The notes under the pieces: generated by a model
What the model was told of the DNA's origin: nothing
Seen by the model: the letters and a program-made list of their open reading frames with translations, nothing else
The model's database searches: none
Position numbers and translations under genes: made by a program
Assembly: GCA_049515555.1 (NCBI GenBank)
Contig: JBEKTY010000077.1
Span: forward strand, 1-55,495
From: JBEKTY01 sp049515555
Lineage (GTDB): Bacteria; Planctomycetota; Planctomycetia; Pirellulales; Thermoguttaceae
Reading direction: 5' to 3'
Length of the DNA: 55,495 nt
Shown: positions 17,741 through 26,073 of the stretch, in pieces
How the letters are laid out: every line of letters starts with the position of its first letter
How positions within the stretch are numbered: the first letter of the stretch is position 1

Positions 17741-19923
17741 CCCTGTATGAGCTCGTCGCTCTCGTGCCGGCCCGCAACGCCTCGAGCCGCGAGGGGCTGC
17801 TGGAACAGATCAAGCGGGGCGATGCCCTGCCATTGTGCAAGTCTTGCCCCTGGGTTCCCCTGGACCTGGAGACAATCATCCACAAGGCGATTGCCGCACA
17901 GCCCGAGCGACGATACCAGACGGCCGGCGACATGGCGGCCGACCTGCGCCGATTCCTCAACGACCAGCCGATTCACGCCCGGCGGGTGACGACGCTGGAG
18001 CGAATGGAACGCTGGTGCCGCCGCAATCCGGCCATCTCGATCACCGCGGCTACGGCCGCCTTGGCAATCGTTGTCACCATGCTCACGGCCCTGTTGCTTG
18101 TGAATGCGGCACGAGATCGCGCGGAGCTACTGGCCGAGGCGCGGGGTCGGTTGGCCCAGGACAACGCCGCCTTGGCCGGGCGCGAAAGGGAGGCCCGCCA
18201 GCGGCTCCAGTCGGCGCTAACCGGCGAAGCGGCCGAGCGAAAACGCGCCGAGACCAACATGCGCCAAGCCGAGCAAGCACGTGACGGGCAGGAGAAGGCG
18301 GCACGCGAGGCCCGGGCCGTCAGCGATTTCCTGGTCGTCGACATGCTCGCGGCGGCCCGCCCAGAGTGCAATCATGGCCGGCAGATAACCGTTCGCGAGA
18401 TGCTCGACCGGGCGGCCAGCCGCGTTGGCGCATCCTTCGCCCAGCAGCCGGAAACCGAGGCCGGCGTGCGTGTGGCCATCGGCCGGGCATACTATTCGCT
18501 CGGCTTGTATAGCGAGGCCGGCCAACACTTGGGCACCGCGTTGGAACTGCAGCGACGCTTGCTCGGCGCCGAGCACCTTACGACCCTCAAGACCCAAATC
18601 AACCTGGCCGCGGCCCTGTACGGCAAAGGCAAGTTCGCCGAAGTCGCGCAACTTGAAGAGAAGACGCTGGCCAGCCTGCGGCGGAATTTCGGCCCCGAGC
18701 AGCCCGAGGCCCTCGAAGCGCTCGGGAACCTGGGGGCGAATCTCCACGCGCAGGGCAAATACCCCGAGGCCCAGAAGCTTTTTGAGGAGGTGCTGCAAAA
18801 GAAAACGCGAGTCCTGGGCGCGGAAAACGAAAGTACGCTGGCCACCATGTCCAACCTGGCCGTGAACCTGGCCGACCAGGGAAAACTCGCAGCGGCCGAG
18901 ACGCTGAACAAGAACGTTCTTGTGATCTATCTGCGGAAGTATGGCGCGCAGAGCCCCAGCACCTTGATCGCCATGAACAACTTGGCGGTGAACCTCGAAA
19001 AGCAGGGGCGCCACAAGGAAGCAGAAAGGCTCTATCGGCAGGTTCTGGCCGCCCAGCGACGCCTGCTGGGCCCGGAGCACCCCGAAACCTTGGCCACGAT
19101 CAACAATCTGGCGGTGAACTTGGCCGCCCAGGGAAAGCCAGTCGACGCCGCCGGGCTGTTGCAGGAGACGGCGGCTGCCTTAAGCCGCTTGCTCGGCCAG
19201 GGCCACCCCAGCACGATCACTGTGGTGAACAACCTTGCCATGCGGCTCATGGACCAGGGCAAGGCCGCCGAAGTCGAGAAGTTGCTTTCCCGGACCGCCG
19301 AAATCGCATCACAGTCGCTGGGAGCGGAACACCCAACCACTGTGCAAATCCTTGAGAACCTGGCCCAGTGCCTGGTGAATCTAGGCAAACTTAACGAGGC
19401 CGAGGCTGCCCTCCGCAAGGTGTTAGCCAATCGCCGCCAGGTCTTGGGGCCGGAACACGAGAAGACGCTCAATGCCACGCTCGAACTGGCGGCAGTAATG
19501 GCCCGCCTTGCCCGTTATGCCGAAGCCCAAGAACTCTACGAAGAGGTCCTCGAAATCCAGCGGCGGACCCTGGGACCGGAGCACGCCAGCACCTTGATTA
19601 CCATGAACAAACTGGCCGGCATGCGCTTGCTGCAGGAGCACTACGCCGACGCCCAGAAGGGGTTCTCCGACCTGTTGGAAATCGTCGTGCGGCTAAAAGG
19701 GCGAGACAACGCCGACGCGCTGCACGTCATGTACAACCTGGGCTTTGCATTGGCGAAAGACGGGAAGATTGCGGAAGCCAGGGGGGTCTTTGAGCAAGCA
19801 TCGGCGATCCAGCACCGTGTCCTTGGCCCCAAACATCCGGAAACCCTCGCGATCGATCAGGTCCTCGCTGGGCTACGCGAAGGACGGACTGATTTCATGC
19901 AACGTAAGGCTCCAGCGGAGTGA
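17722..19923 (+). CDS. C-terminal kinase lobe, transmembrane segment and TPR (kinesin light-chain-like) tail
   Basis: A 733-aa frame if read from the GTG at 17722; in-frame homology begins at 17671. It encodes the end of the kinase C-lobe (LETIIHKAIAAQ, RRYQTAGDMAADLRRFLNDQ), a membrane segment (ISITAATAALAIVVTMLTALL), a coiled coil rich in Ala, Glu and Arg, and about ten 42-residue TPR units with the pattern LGPEHPxTLxTxNNLAxxL. This was the extracytoplasmic sensor/scaffold half of the kinase. It is separated from the catalytic half by the deletion described for 16823-17740. Whether it is translated alone is uncertain, because no good ribosome-binding site precedes 17722. Confidence 0.8.
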   Translation: MYALGLTLYELVALVPARNASSREGLLEQIKRGDALPLCKSCPWVPLDLETIIHKAIAAQPERRYQTAGDMAADLRRFLNDQPIHARRVTTLERMERWCRRNPAISITAATAALAIVVTMLTALLLVNAARDRAELLAEARGRLAQDNAALAGREREARQRLQSALTGEAAERKRAETNMRQAEQARDGQEKAAREARAVSDFLVVDMLAAARPECNHGRQITVREMLDRAASRVGASFAQQPETEAGVRVAIGRAYYSLGLYSEAGQHLGTALELQRRLLGAEHLTTLKTQINLAAALYGKGKFAEVAQLEEKTLASLRRNFGPEQPEALEALGNLGANLHAQGKYPEAQKLFEEVLQKKTRVLGAENESTLATMSNLAVNLADQGKLAAAETLNKNVLVIYLRKYGAQSPSTLIAMNNLAVNLEKQGRHKEAERLYRQVLAAQRRLLGPEHPETLATINNLAVNLAAQGKPVDAAGLLQETAAALSRLLGQGHPSTITVVNNLAMRLMDQGKAAEVEKLLSRTAEIASQSLGAEHPTTVQILENLAQCLVNLGKLNEAEAALRKVLANRRQVLGPEHEKTLNATLELAAVMARLARYAEAQELYEEVLEIQRRTLGPEHASTLITMNKLAGMRLLQEHYADAQKGFSDLLEIVVRLKGRDNADALHVMYNLGFALAKDGKIAEARGVFEQASAIQHRVLGPKHPETLAIDQVLAGLREGRTDFMQRKAPAE

Positions 19924-20524
19924 AGTGATTCGTGGCACCGTTACATGGCCACGGTTCTGCGCGGAAACCAGATCCGAGCAGATCGACCGCCGTCCCGTGG
20001 AATCAGCAAGGGCCCACCGCGGCTTCCTAGGATCGCCGCGGCGTGCCTTGGCTCCACGCTGAAAGCGTCCCGGATCGTAGCCCAGATAGGCAAAGCGGCA
20101 TAGCCTCGCCGGCTGTGGTATTGAACCGCTTTGCGGTTCTGCCGACGGGCCGTAGAACGACGGCCAGACATCGGCTACAATAGCGGTTTCAAGGCAGCCC
20201 CGCCGCGTCGATTGAAGCCGCACCTCCGTTCCATCTCAACCGCCTCAGTGACGAGAATGGGGCAACATCATGCCCGACGCCAGCCATAAGGAATGACCAA
20301 ATAAGTGATGGCCAAATAAGTGTTCCCTTTGCCGCCCTTCATTTCGCGGGCCGTGGCCACGCGATAACTCGGTCCTGGTAGCAAGAGAATCACCCGACCA
20401 GATTCTTTCAAGGTAGGTGCCCCGGATGGCTCGCCCCGGCCCGGCCGTCAACCTGGAGTTGCCAGCCATCAGAAGCCGGTGGTTTCGGAACGCTGGCGAC
20501 GACACCACCGGTTTCGAGCCCCGA
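19924..20524. other. Gene-free region with short hairpin repeats
   Basis: No credible coding frame. It holds GCGGCTTCCTAGGATCGCCG (20018; also at 14322), an ACGCTGAAAGCGT hairpin with the trailing motif GTAGCCCAGATAG near 20060 (similar unit at 21127), GAACCGCTTTGCGGTTC at 20123-20139 (also at 21348-21364), and a direct repeat GGCCAAATAAGTG near 20290-20320. Confidence 0.6.
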
Positions 20525-20969
20525 CAGGCGAAGCGACCCCGGATGGGGTCGAAGCGGCGTCCGGCTAAAGCCGCCGGGCAGCGAGAAGCCCCGCGAGCGG
20601 GGCTCCGACGCGCAACGGTGGGAAAACGGGATGATGTTCGCGCAATAGTACCCGCCGTGAACGGCCGGGCCGAATACCGGCTGCGCCGGAAACGACCATG
20701 AATGGCCGTGCGGGTCGCCACGTCTTGCCGCCGCTATAGACGGTCGTGCGCGACGATTGCCACGGGCTGTGCCACCGGGCCGCGCATTGCCCGTCGCCGC
20801 CCGGGGGGGGACGCTTCCGCACGGGCCTTCAGGCCCTTTCCGGCGATAGCCGGTACTAGGCCCATGCTTTAGCATGGGTACGGTAAGCCCGCGTAGTGTA
20901 TTCTTCCATTGTGTCGCGGTTGTCAGCCCCGTTTTCCACGGGGCTCCTGGCTTCTGACTCGCGGCGTGC
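20525..20969 (+). repeat. 445-bp hairpin-rich direct repeat, copy A
   Basis: About 97% identical by eye to 22634-23078, in the same orientation and exactly 2109 bp away. It contains a series of short palindromes: GACCCCGGATGGGGTC, AGCCCCGCGAGCGGGGCT, GGGCCTTCAGGCCC, CCGGCGATAGCCGG, CCCATGCTTTAGCATGGG and AGCCCCGTTTTCCACGGGG. Indels between the copies break every long frame, so it is non-coding. Strand is nominal. Confidence 0.9.
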
Positions 20970-21337
20970 CGGCCGCCCGCGCCGCGCTGGTCGAGCAGTC
21001 CGGGAGCTCGCACCTGGGAGTTCAGGTCGAAACACAACGTCTGCCGTCTCTCCCCCGCTTCGGCAACGCCGTTTCTAGCGGGGCGCAACCGCGTGAGTGG
21101 AGCGGTGATTTCTGTTCCGCTTGAGCTGCCATGACTGGACGCTGAAGGCGTCCCGTATCACAGCCCATCAGGGTAAGCAAAGCAGCGAAAGCTGCGAAGC
21201 GCCACCCCGGATCGCGTTCGGACCACGGTGTTCCAACCCCAATTTGGGGTTGCGGAGGCATCTACGGAACCCTTTCCGGGTTCAACCGGTAATCCAAACC
21301 GCCACCCGGGGTAGCCGCTTGGCGCGGCAACCCCGGG
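20970..21337. other. Intergenic hairpin cluster
   Basis: No gene seen. Palindromes include GACGCTGAAGGCGTC (21128), CCCCAATTTGGGG, AACCCTTTCCGGGTT and a longer CCGGGGTAGCC / GGCAACCCCGG pair near 21308-21336. It joins repeat copy A to the 3' end of the DUF1559-like gene. Confidence 0.6.
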
Positions 21338-22369
21338 CTACGTTATTGAACCGCCTTGCGGTTCTGCGGACGAACCGGCTTCCAACCGCGGCCAGGCCAG
21401 CATTGTGACAAAAGACACCAGGAGGCCCGCCAATGCAGCCCATTCATACCATTTCCACAGGGACGCTTCATTCAAATCGAACCTAATGAACTCCTTTTGC
21501 TTCGTGCGGTCCCCGGCAAGCGCTGCGCGGATCCCTTCCGCCGGTTTACCGGGCAGAATCGCTCCCGTCGAGCCGTCAGCGAAGACCACGCCGAAGCCAA
21601 GCGGTGGTCCCTGGCCAGAGTAGCCGCGATCGAACACGTGAGTGTAACAGGGGCCAGAGGGCGACGGGTCGGCCGCCGCTTTGCACAGGTCGTCCAGCGA
21701 TATGTCACGGGGCTCCAACCAGCTTATTTGGGAATTGCGAATCTCGGCGAGCAAAACAGGATTCGGGCCGGTCGCGATGCGTTTGCCCCGATCAAAATTG
21801 CAGGAGGCAATCCAGCCGCCGGCTGAATCGACGACAGCCACATAGCTCGTCATGCCATGTTGTGCGGCATGATGATCGCACGGGCATGCGAAGGTACGCG
21901 GCATTTCTCTGGATAACTTAATGTTGGTGGGCCCGTCCCATGGCTCGCCGCGGTTGTACTGTTGGAACAAATCCTGTTCCTGCAAGTACGGAAGAATTAG
22001 AACACGCCAACTGCAAGCTGGTCTTCCCGCTGTGTGAATTTGGCGGGGCGGGGGGAGCGTGCCGTTGGACGTCTTGTAGTCATGCAATCCCCAGGCCAGG
22101 TTTCTCAAATTGCGCATGCACGCGAATTGCCGGGACCACCCCGTAGAACAGGAATAGCGAGGCATGATGAGCAGGCCGAACAGTACCATAAAGGTTAAGG
22201 CCACGAGGGTGACGATTCCGACGGCTCGCCACCTTGATTTGGCGTCTCGAACGTACAGGGCGACGGCGAGGAGAATCGCCCCGAAGAAGATCCCGAACGG
22301 GCCGAACGATGTCACCGATAACGCCACAAAGACGACTGCCGCCGTTAGGAGGACAATCGTAGATCGCAT
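21338..22369 (-). CDS. DUF1559-like planctomycete protein with three or four membrane segments
   Basis: A 343-aa protein. Hydrophobic segments lie at about residues 3-20, 25-42 and 50-68, and near the C-terminus (AALAGLLVSFVTMLAW). The central domain has the DUF1559 pattern: CMRNLRNLAWGLHDYKTSNG, PPPRQIHTAGRPACSWRVLI, PYLQEQDLFQQYNRGEPWDG, a Cys/His patch FACPCDHHAAQ, and a final GVVFADGSTGAI. DUF1559 proteins usually carry a type IV pilin-like leader. Here the long multi-helix N-terminus replaces it. GGAG lies five bases before the ATG. The last codons are formed by the dispersed GAACCGC hairpin. The gene is enclosed by the two 445-bp repeat copies. Function unknown. Confidence 0.82.
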   Translation of the reverse strand: MRSTIVLLTAAVVFVALSVTSFGPFGIFFGAILLAVALYVRDAKSRWRAVGIVTLVALTFMVLFGLLIMPRYSCSTGWSRQFACMRNLRNLAWGLHDYKTSNGTLPPPRQIHTAGRPACSWRVLILPYLQEQDLFQQYNRGEPWDGPTNIKLSREMPRTFACPCDHHAAQHGMTSYVAVVDSAGGWIASCNFDRGKRIATGPNPVLLAEIRNSQISWLEPRDISLDDLCKAAADPSPSGPCYTHVFDRGYSGQGPPLGFGVVFADGSTGAILPGKPAEGIRAALAGDRTKQKEFIRFDLNEASLWKWYEWAALAGLLVSFVTMLAWPRLEAGSSAEPQGGSIT

Positions 22370-22633
22370 GGTAGCTCCAGTGCGCTACTAGACGAAGAAG
22401 CAACAAAGTACGGACGTGATCGCAGTGGCCAGGCAAACGGACCGAATCTGGCCAGACAGGTCATACGTCCCTGCCCATGTCCCTCGGCCGACGCTTGAAA
22501 GCCGACCCCGCGCGTAGAGATGATTCTACCACAAGCGTGCGGGGGAAAAGAAGCCGCGGGGGCAATCGGTGCCGGGGTCCACAAACACCTTGCGAGGATT
22601 GCAATGGCGGCAAGAGCGAGTTGCCCGTGTCAG

Positions 22634-23078
22634 CAGGCGAAGCGACCCCGGATGGGGTCGAAGCGGCGTCCGGCTAAAGCCGCCGGGCAGCGAGAAGCCC
22701 CGCGAGCGGGGCTCCGACGCGCAGCGGTGGGAAAACGGGATGATGCTCGCGCAATCGTACCCGCCGTGAACGGCCGGGCCGAATACCGGCTGCGCCGGAA
22801 ACGACCATGAATGGCCGTACGGGTCGCCACGTCTTGCCGCCGCTATAGACGGTCGTGCGCGACGATTGCCACGGGCTGTGCCACCGGGCAGCGCATTGCC
22901 CGTCGCCGCGCGGGGGGGACGCTTCCGCACGGGCCTTCAGGCCCGTTTCCGGCGATAGCCGGTATTAGGCCCATGCTTCAGCATGGGTTCGGCAAGCCCG
23001 CGTAGTGTATTCTTCCATCGTGTCGCGGTTGTCAGCCCCGTTTTCCACGGGGCTCCTGGCTTCTGCCTCGCGGCGTGC
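22634..23078 (+). repeat. 445-bp hairpin-rich direct repeat, copy B
   Basis: Second copy of the element at 20525-20969, with about 14 differences by eye. It ends about 105 bp upstream of the promoter of the BoxA RNA locus (copy 1). Copy A has no such promoter downstream, so the repeat and the RNA locus are separate entities. Confidence 0.9.
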
Positions 23079-23184
23079 AGCAGCGCAGCGCCAATCCGCC
23101 GAGTCCTCCTGGCCTTCCCCGGCTCTCCTATTCTCCTGCTCATCCTTCCGTCTTTCGCCCCACCAAAATTTGGCGCACTTGATC

Positions 23185-23213
23185 TAGACAACTGTACAGT
23201 TTCGTGCTATAAC
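23185..23213 (+). promoter_or_regulatory. Sigma-70 promoter of the BoxA RNA locus, copy 1
   Basis: TAGACA at 23185-23190, a 17-bp spacer and TATAAC at 23208-23213. An AT-rich AAAATTT stretch lies upstream. The inverted copy at 38608-38637 has the same hexamers (TAGACA, TATAAT) and a shared spacer start (CTGTACA), which supports selection on this promoter. Confidence 0.75.
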
Positions 23214-23265
23214 GTCGGCTGCCGTGGGGCCTGCTCCGGCGAGGCTGCCGGCGGCCAAACGGTCC

Positions 23266-23280
23266 TGCTCTTTGACAATT
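23266..23280 (+). promoter_or_regulatory. BoxA-like antitermination motif, copy 1
   Basis: TGCTCTTTGACAATT differs at one base from the rRNA leader BoxA TGCTCTTTAACAATT. It sits about 50 nt downstream of the -10 element. BoxA recruits NusB/NusE and protects long untranslated RNAs from Rho. Confidence 0.65.
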
Positions 23281-23319
23281 CGCGTTGAAAAAGGGTGCGC
23301 GAGGCGTCCGCCGCAGATT

Positions 23320-23374
23320 GTACTCCTCTCGCTCCGCGAGAGGAAACCGCATCACGCTCCAGCGTGATGCCTAC
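23320..23374. repeat. Double-hairpin repeat (CTCTCGCTCCGCGAGAG / ATCACGC), copy 1
   Basis: GTACTC, the hairpin CTCTCGCTCCGCGAGAG, a short spacer and the hairpin ATCACGCTCCAGCGTGAT. Related units are at 29168-29221 and 35919-35995. This one is inserted in the variable part of the BoxA RNA locus. Confidence 0.8.
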
Positions 23375-23428
23375 AGTGACCGGCGGCCTCCATCCCTCCG
23401 CCTTCCGCCTTCCCCCTTCCGCCTTGAA

Positions 23429-23472
23429 GGGAACAGTCCCATTTTCGTCGGACGAAAATCGGGACAGTCCCC
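23429..23472. repeat. Dispersed triple-palindrome repeat, copy 2 (inverted)
   Basis: GGGAACAGTCCC, TTTTCGTCGGACGAAAA and GGGACAGTCCCC. This is the reverse complement of the unit at 6076-6118 with few differences. It lies in the variable segment of the BoxA RNA locus. Confidence 0.85.
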
Positions 23473-23914
23473 GGCGGAACTGGCACGCCGGTTGCTCCGC
23501 CAAGATGGGTCGCCTCGCCCCACAAACGGCAAAAGTTCCTATGTGCACGCCGGGTTTAACGGGTGTTTCTGAAAAAGTGGTTAAATGTTCACTAGTGTGC
23601 TAATGTATCGTTTTCCCCGGGCGATAAGAGCGCAAGTGCCGTTTTTCACCCCACCTTCGGCAAGCAAAACGACCGGTTTTGAGACGAAAGAAAAAGCATG
23701 TGCAACACGTACCTTGAAAGACGTATGAACTTACGTACGATGAGCAAGATCGCTGATGCAAGTCAGCCAACAGGTTACCAACTTGTGCAACACCGGAGCC
23801 TCTCAAAGGTCCCGTCAAAGTGTTGCACACATGGAATGTTCACCTCGGAGGTGATCTTCTTCTTCAGAGGGGGGAAAATTAGGGGCGAGTGGCGAGGGAT
23901 GAGGGGCGGGGGGG

Positions 23915-23972
23915 AGTTTTCAGTGTTCAGTTTTCAGTAAGGGCCGGAACACTGAACACTGAAAACCGAAAG
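23915..23972. repeat. Inverted repeat downstream of atpC, possible terminator
   Basis: GTTTTCAGTGTTCAG and CTGAACACTGAAAAC pair over 15 bp around a loop of about 20 nt. It lies about 40 bp beyond the atpC stop and beyond the end of the BoxA RNA. It could end transcripts from both sides, although no T-tract follows. Confidence 0.5.
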
Positions 23973-24011
23973 GCGACAAGGGGATAGTCCCCGCGTCCCC
24001 GTGTCCCCGCG

Positions 24012-24440
24012 TCATTCTTCCGCCCTCACCCCTCCCCCCTCATCTCTCGCCCTTCGGGCGACGCGGAGGCGTGCGCGGCCTTCGGCCTCGGCCCGGTCGC
24101 GAGCGGCCATCAACTCGGGCGTGTTGCCCGGCAGGGCCCGGGCCGCGTCCAGGGCCTCCTCGGCTGCCGCTTGGTCCAGGCTTTCGGCGGGAATGGCCCG
24201 CGGCGTGAGCACCGTGACCACGTCGCCCAGCACCTCGACGAACCCGCCCTCGACGTAGAAGCGGGCCGTCCGGCCGGCCTGCCGCACGCGGAGCTCGCCG
24301 CAGCCCAGCCGGCCCACCAGCGGCGTGTGCCCGGGGGCAATCCCGATCTCGCCGTCGAAAAGCGGCAGGGCCGCGAACTCCGCCGGGCCGTCGTGCACGG
24401 TCCGCTCAGGCGTTACCACGAGGCACTGAAGCTGGGACAT
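24012..24440 (-). CDS. atpC: F1 ATP synthase subunit epsilon
   Basis: A 142-aa subunit of the F1 central stalk. The N-terminal beta-sandwich is clear (LQCLVVTPERTVHDGPAEFA, LPLFDGEIGIAPGHTPLVGR, VEGGFVEVLGDVVTVLTPRA). The C-terminal helical hairpin is shorter and Ala/Arg-rich (LDQAAAEEALDAARALPG, then DRAEAEGRARLRVARRA). It is the last gene of the operon. It is separated from atpD by 115 bp that hold GGGATTTAGGGATTT-type and AGCTCATAGCTCAT-type short repeats. Confidence 0.95.
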   Translation of the reverse strand: MSQLQCLVVTPERTVHDGPAEFAALPLFDGEIGIAPGHTPLVGRLGCGELRVRQAGRTARFYVEGGFVEVLGDVVTVLTPRAIPAESLDQAAAEEALDAARALPGNTPELMAARDRAEAEGRARLRVARRARDEGGGVRAEE

Positions 24441-24444
24441 GGCA

Positions 24445-24480
24445 GGGATTTAGGGATTTGGGGATTTAGGGATTTAGGGA
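24445..24480. repeat. GGGATTTAGGGATTTGGGG short tandem repeat
   Basis: Seven-base units GGGATTT/GGGATTA in tandem. Related stretches occur at 26957-26985, 36648-36690, 49851-49890, 52142-52172 and 53231-53262, mostly in intergenic spaces of operons. They form G-runs on one strand. Confidence 0.8.
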
Positions 24481-24555
24481 AGCAGTGAGCAATGAGCAGT
24501 CGCCCGAATCTCATAGCTCATGCCTCACAGCTCATAGCTCATGGGTTTGGGCGGC

Positions 24556-26025
24556 TCACGTCGCCCCGCTTTCGAGCTTCTTGGCCTGGGCCTCGGCCTG
24601 CTCGACCGAGCCCACGTACATGAAGGCCTGCTCGGGCAGATGGTCCCATTTGCCGTCGGCGATTTCCTCGAAGCTGCGGATCGTGTCGGCTAGCGGGGTG
24701 ATCTCGCCCGGCTTGCCGGTGAACACCTCGGCCACCAGGAAGGGCTGCGAGAGGAAGCGTTCCATGCGGCGGGCACGGTGCACCACTTGCTTGTCCTTCT
24801 CGCTCAGCTCGTCGACCCCCAGGATGGCGATGATGTCTTGCAGCTCGCGGTAGCGCTGCAAGGTCATCTGCACGCGCCGCGCAACCTGGTAGTGGTGCTC
24901 GCCCACGTATTGCGGGTCGAGCACGCGGCTGGAGGAGGCCAGCGGATCGACGGCCGGGTAGATGCCCTTTTCGGAGATCGCCCGCTCGAGGTAAATGAAG
25001 GCATCGAGCTGGCCGAAGGCCGCGGCTGGGGCGGGGTCGGTGGGGTCGTCGGCGGGCACGTACACGGCCTGCACCGAGGTGATCGCCCCCCGGTTGGTCG
25101 AAGTGATCCGCTCCTGGAGCTGGCCCATCTCGGTGGCCAGCGTCGGCTGGTAGCCCACGGCCGAGGGCATGCGGCCCAGCAGGGCCGACACCTCGCTGCC
25201 GGCCTGCGAGAAGCGGAAGATGTTGTCGATGAACAGCAGCACGTCGGCCCCGGTGGAATCGCGGAAGTATTCGGCCATGGTGAGGGCCGAGAGGGCCACG
25301 CGGAGCCGGGCCCCCGGCGGCTCGTTCATCTGCCCGAAGACCATGCAGGTCTGCTCCAGCACGCTGCGGCCGGTGGTGCCGATCTTGGCCTTCTGCATCT
25401 CCAGCCACAGGTCGTTGCCCTCGCGGGTCCGCTCGCCGACGCCGGCGAACACGGAATAACCGCCGTGGGCCGAGGCGATCCGCGCGATCAGCTCGGTGAG
25501 GATCACCGTCTTGCCCAGGCCGGCCCCGCCGAACAGTCCCGCCTTGCCGCCGCGCACGAAGGGCGTCAAGAGGTCGATCACCTTGATGCCGGTCTCGAAG
25601 ATCTCGGTCTTGGTGGAGAGGTCGGTCATGGGCGGGGCGTCGCGGTGGATGGGCCAGAACTCGTCGGCCTGGGCCGGGCCGCGATCGTCGATCGGCTCGC
25701 CCAGCAGGTTGAATACGCGGCCCAGCATGCCCTTGCCCACCGGCACGCAGACCGGCCCGCCGCTATCGACACAAGGCATGCCGCGGACCATGCCGTCGGT
25801 GCCGCCCAGGGCCACGCAACGGACCCGCCCGCCGCCAAGCTGCACCTGCACCTCGCCAGTCAGGCTCACCCGCACGCCTTTTTGCTCGCCCGTCACCCGG
25901 ATGGCATTGTGAATCGGCGGCAGGCTCTGCTCGGCAAACTCGGCGTCGAAGGTCGAGCCGATCACCTGGGTCACGCGGCCGACGTTGGCGGTAGACGATT
26001 CAGGCATGGCAAGCGTGGTGGACAT
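24556..26025 (-). CDS. atpD: F1 ATP synthase subunit beta (catalytic)
   Basis: A 489-aa catalytic subunit. It has the P-loop GGAGLGKTVILTELI, Walker B LLFIDNIFRFSQAGSEVSAL, the PSAVGYQPTLATEMG loop and DELSEKD, the DELSEED-type lever that contacts gamma. The N-terminal barrel starts VGRVTQVIGSTFDAEFAE. The ATG at 26025 is chosen. Upstream in-frame codons lie in a CAAATTGCAATC duplication and are unlikely to be coding. The sequence is of the regular F-type, not the Na+ N-ATPase variant. Confidence 0.97.
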   Translation of the reverse strand: MSTTLAMPESSTANVGRVTQVIGSTFDAEFAEQSLPPIHNAIRVTGEQKGVRVSLTGEVQVQLGGGRVRCVALGGTDGMVRGMPCVDSGGPVCVPVGKGMLGRVFNLLGEPIDDRGPAQADEFWPIHRDAPPMTDLSTKTEIFETGIKVIDLLTPFVRGGKAGLFGGAGLGKTVILTELIARIASAHGGYSVFAGVGERTREGNDLWLEMQKAKIGTTGRSVLEQTCMVFGQMNEPPGARLRVALSALTMAEYFRDSTGADVLLFIDNIFRFSQAGSEVSALLGRMPSAVGYQPTLATEMGQLQERITSTNRGAITSVQAVYVPADDPTDPAPAAAFGQLDAFIYLERAISEKGIYPAVDPLASSSRVLDPQYVGEHHYQVARRVQMTLQRYRELQDIIAILGVDELSEKDKQVVHRARRMERFLSQPFLVAEVFTGKPGEITPLADTIRSFEEIADGKWDHLPEQAFMYVGSVEQAEAQAKKLESGAT

Positions 26026-26073
26026 TGTTCTCGCTCTTGTTGTATTGCAAATTGAAGATTGCAAATTGCAATC

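Larger units (their letters stand above)
23220..23877 (+). ncRNA. Uncharacterised BoxA-bearing long RNA, copy 1
   Basis: Inferred transcript of about 650 nt. It has BoxA-like TGCTCTTTGACAATT at 23266-23280, an inserted repeat segment (23320-23472), then a conserved core from about 23473. The core holds three copies of TGTGCAACA (23699, 23784, inverted at 23820). The last two pair to form a 46-nt hairpin (23784-23829) identical to 38028-38073. Near the end is GGAGGTGATC (23847-23856), complementary to the 16S rRNA 3' end. A 71-codon frame from 23725 lies in the core, but its ribosome-binding site is not conserved. It could be a structured RNA, a leader, or a mobile RNA-coding repeat. No known family was recognised. 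Confidence 0.55.

Noticed and set aside
20408..21088. Minus-strand frames across both copies of the 445-bp repeat, which look like a conserved protein
   Set aside because: The copies differ by indels that shift the frame, and the sequence is dominated by palindromes. It is better explained as non-coding.
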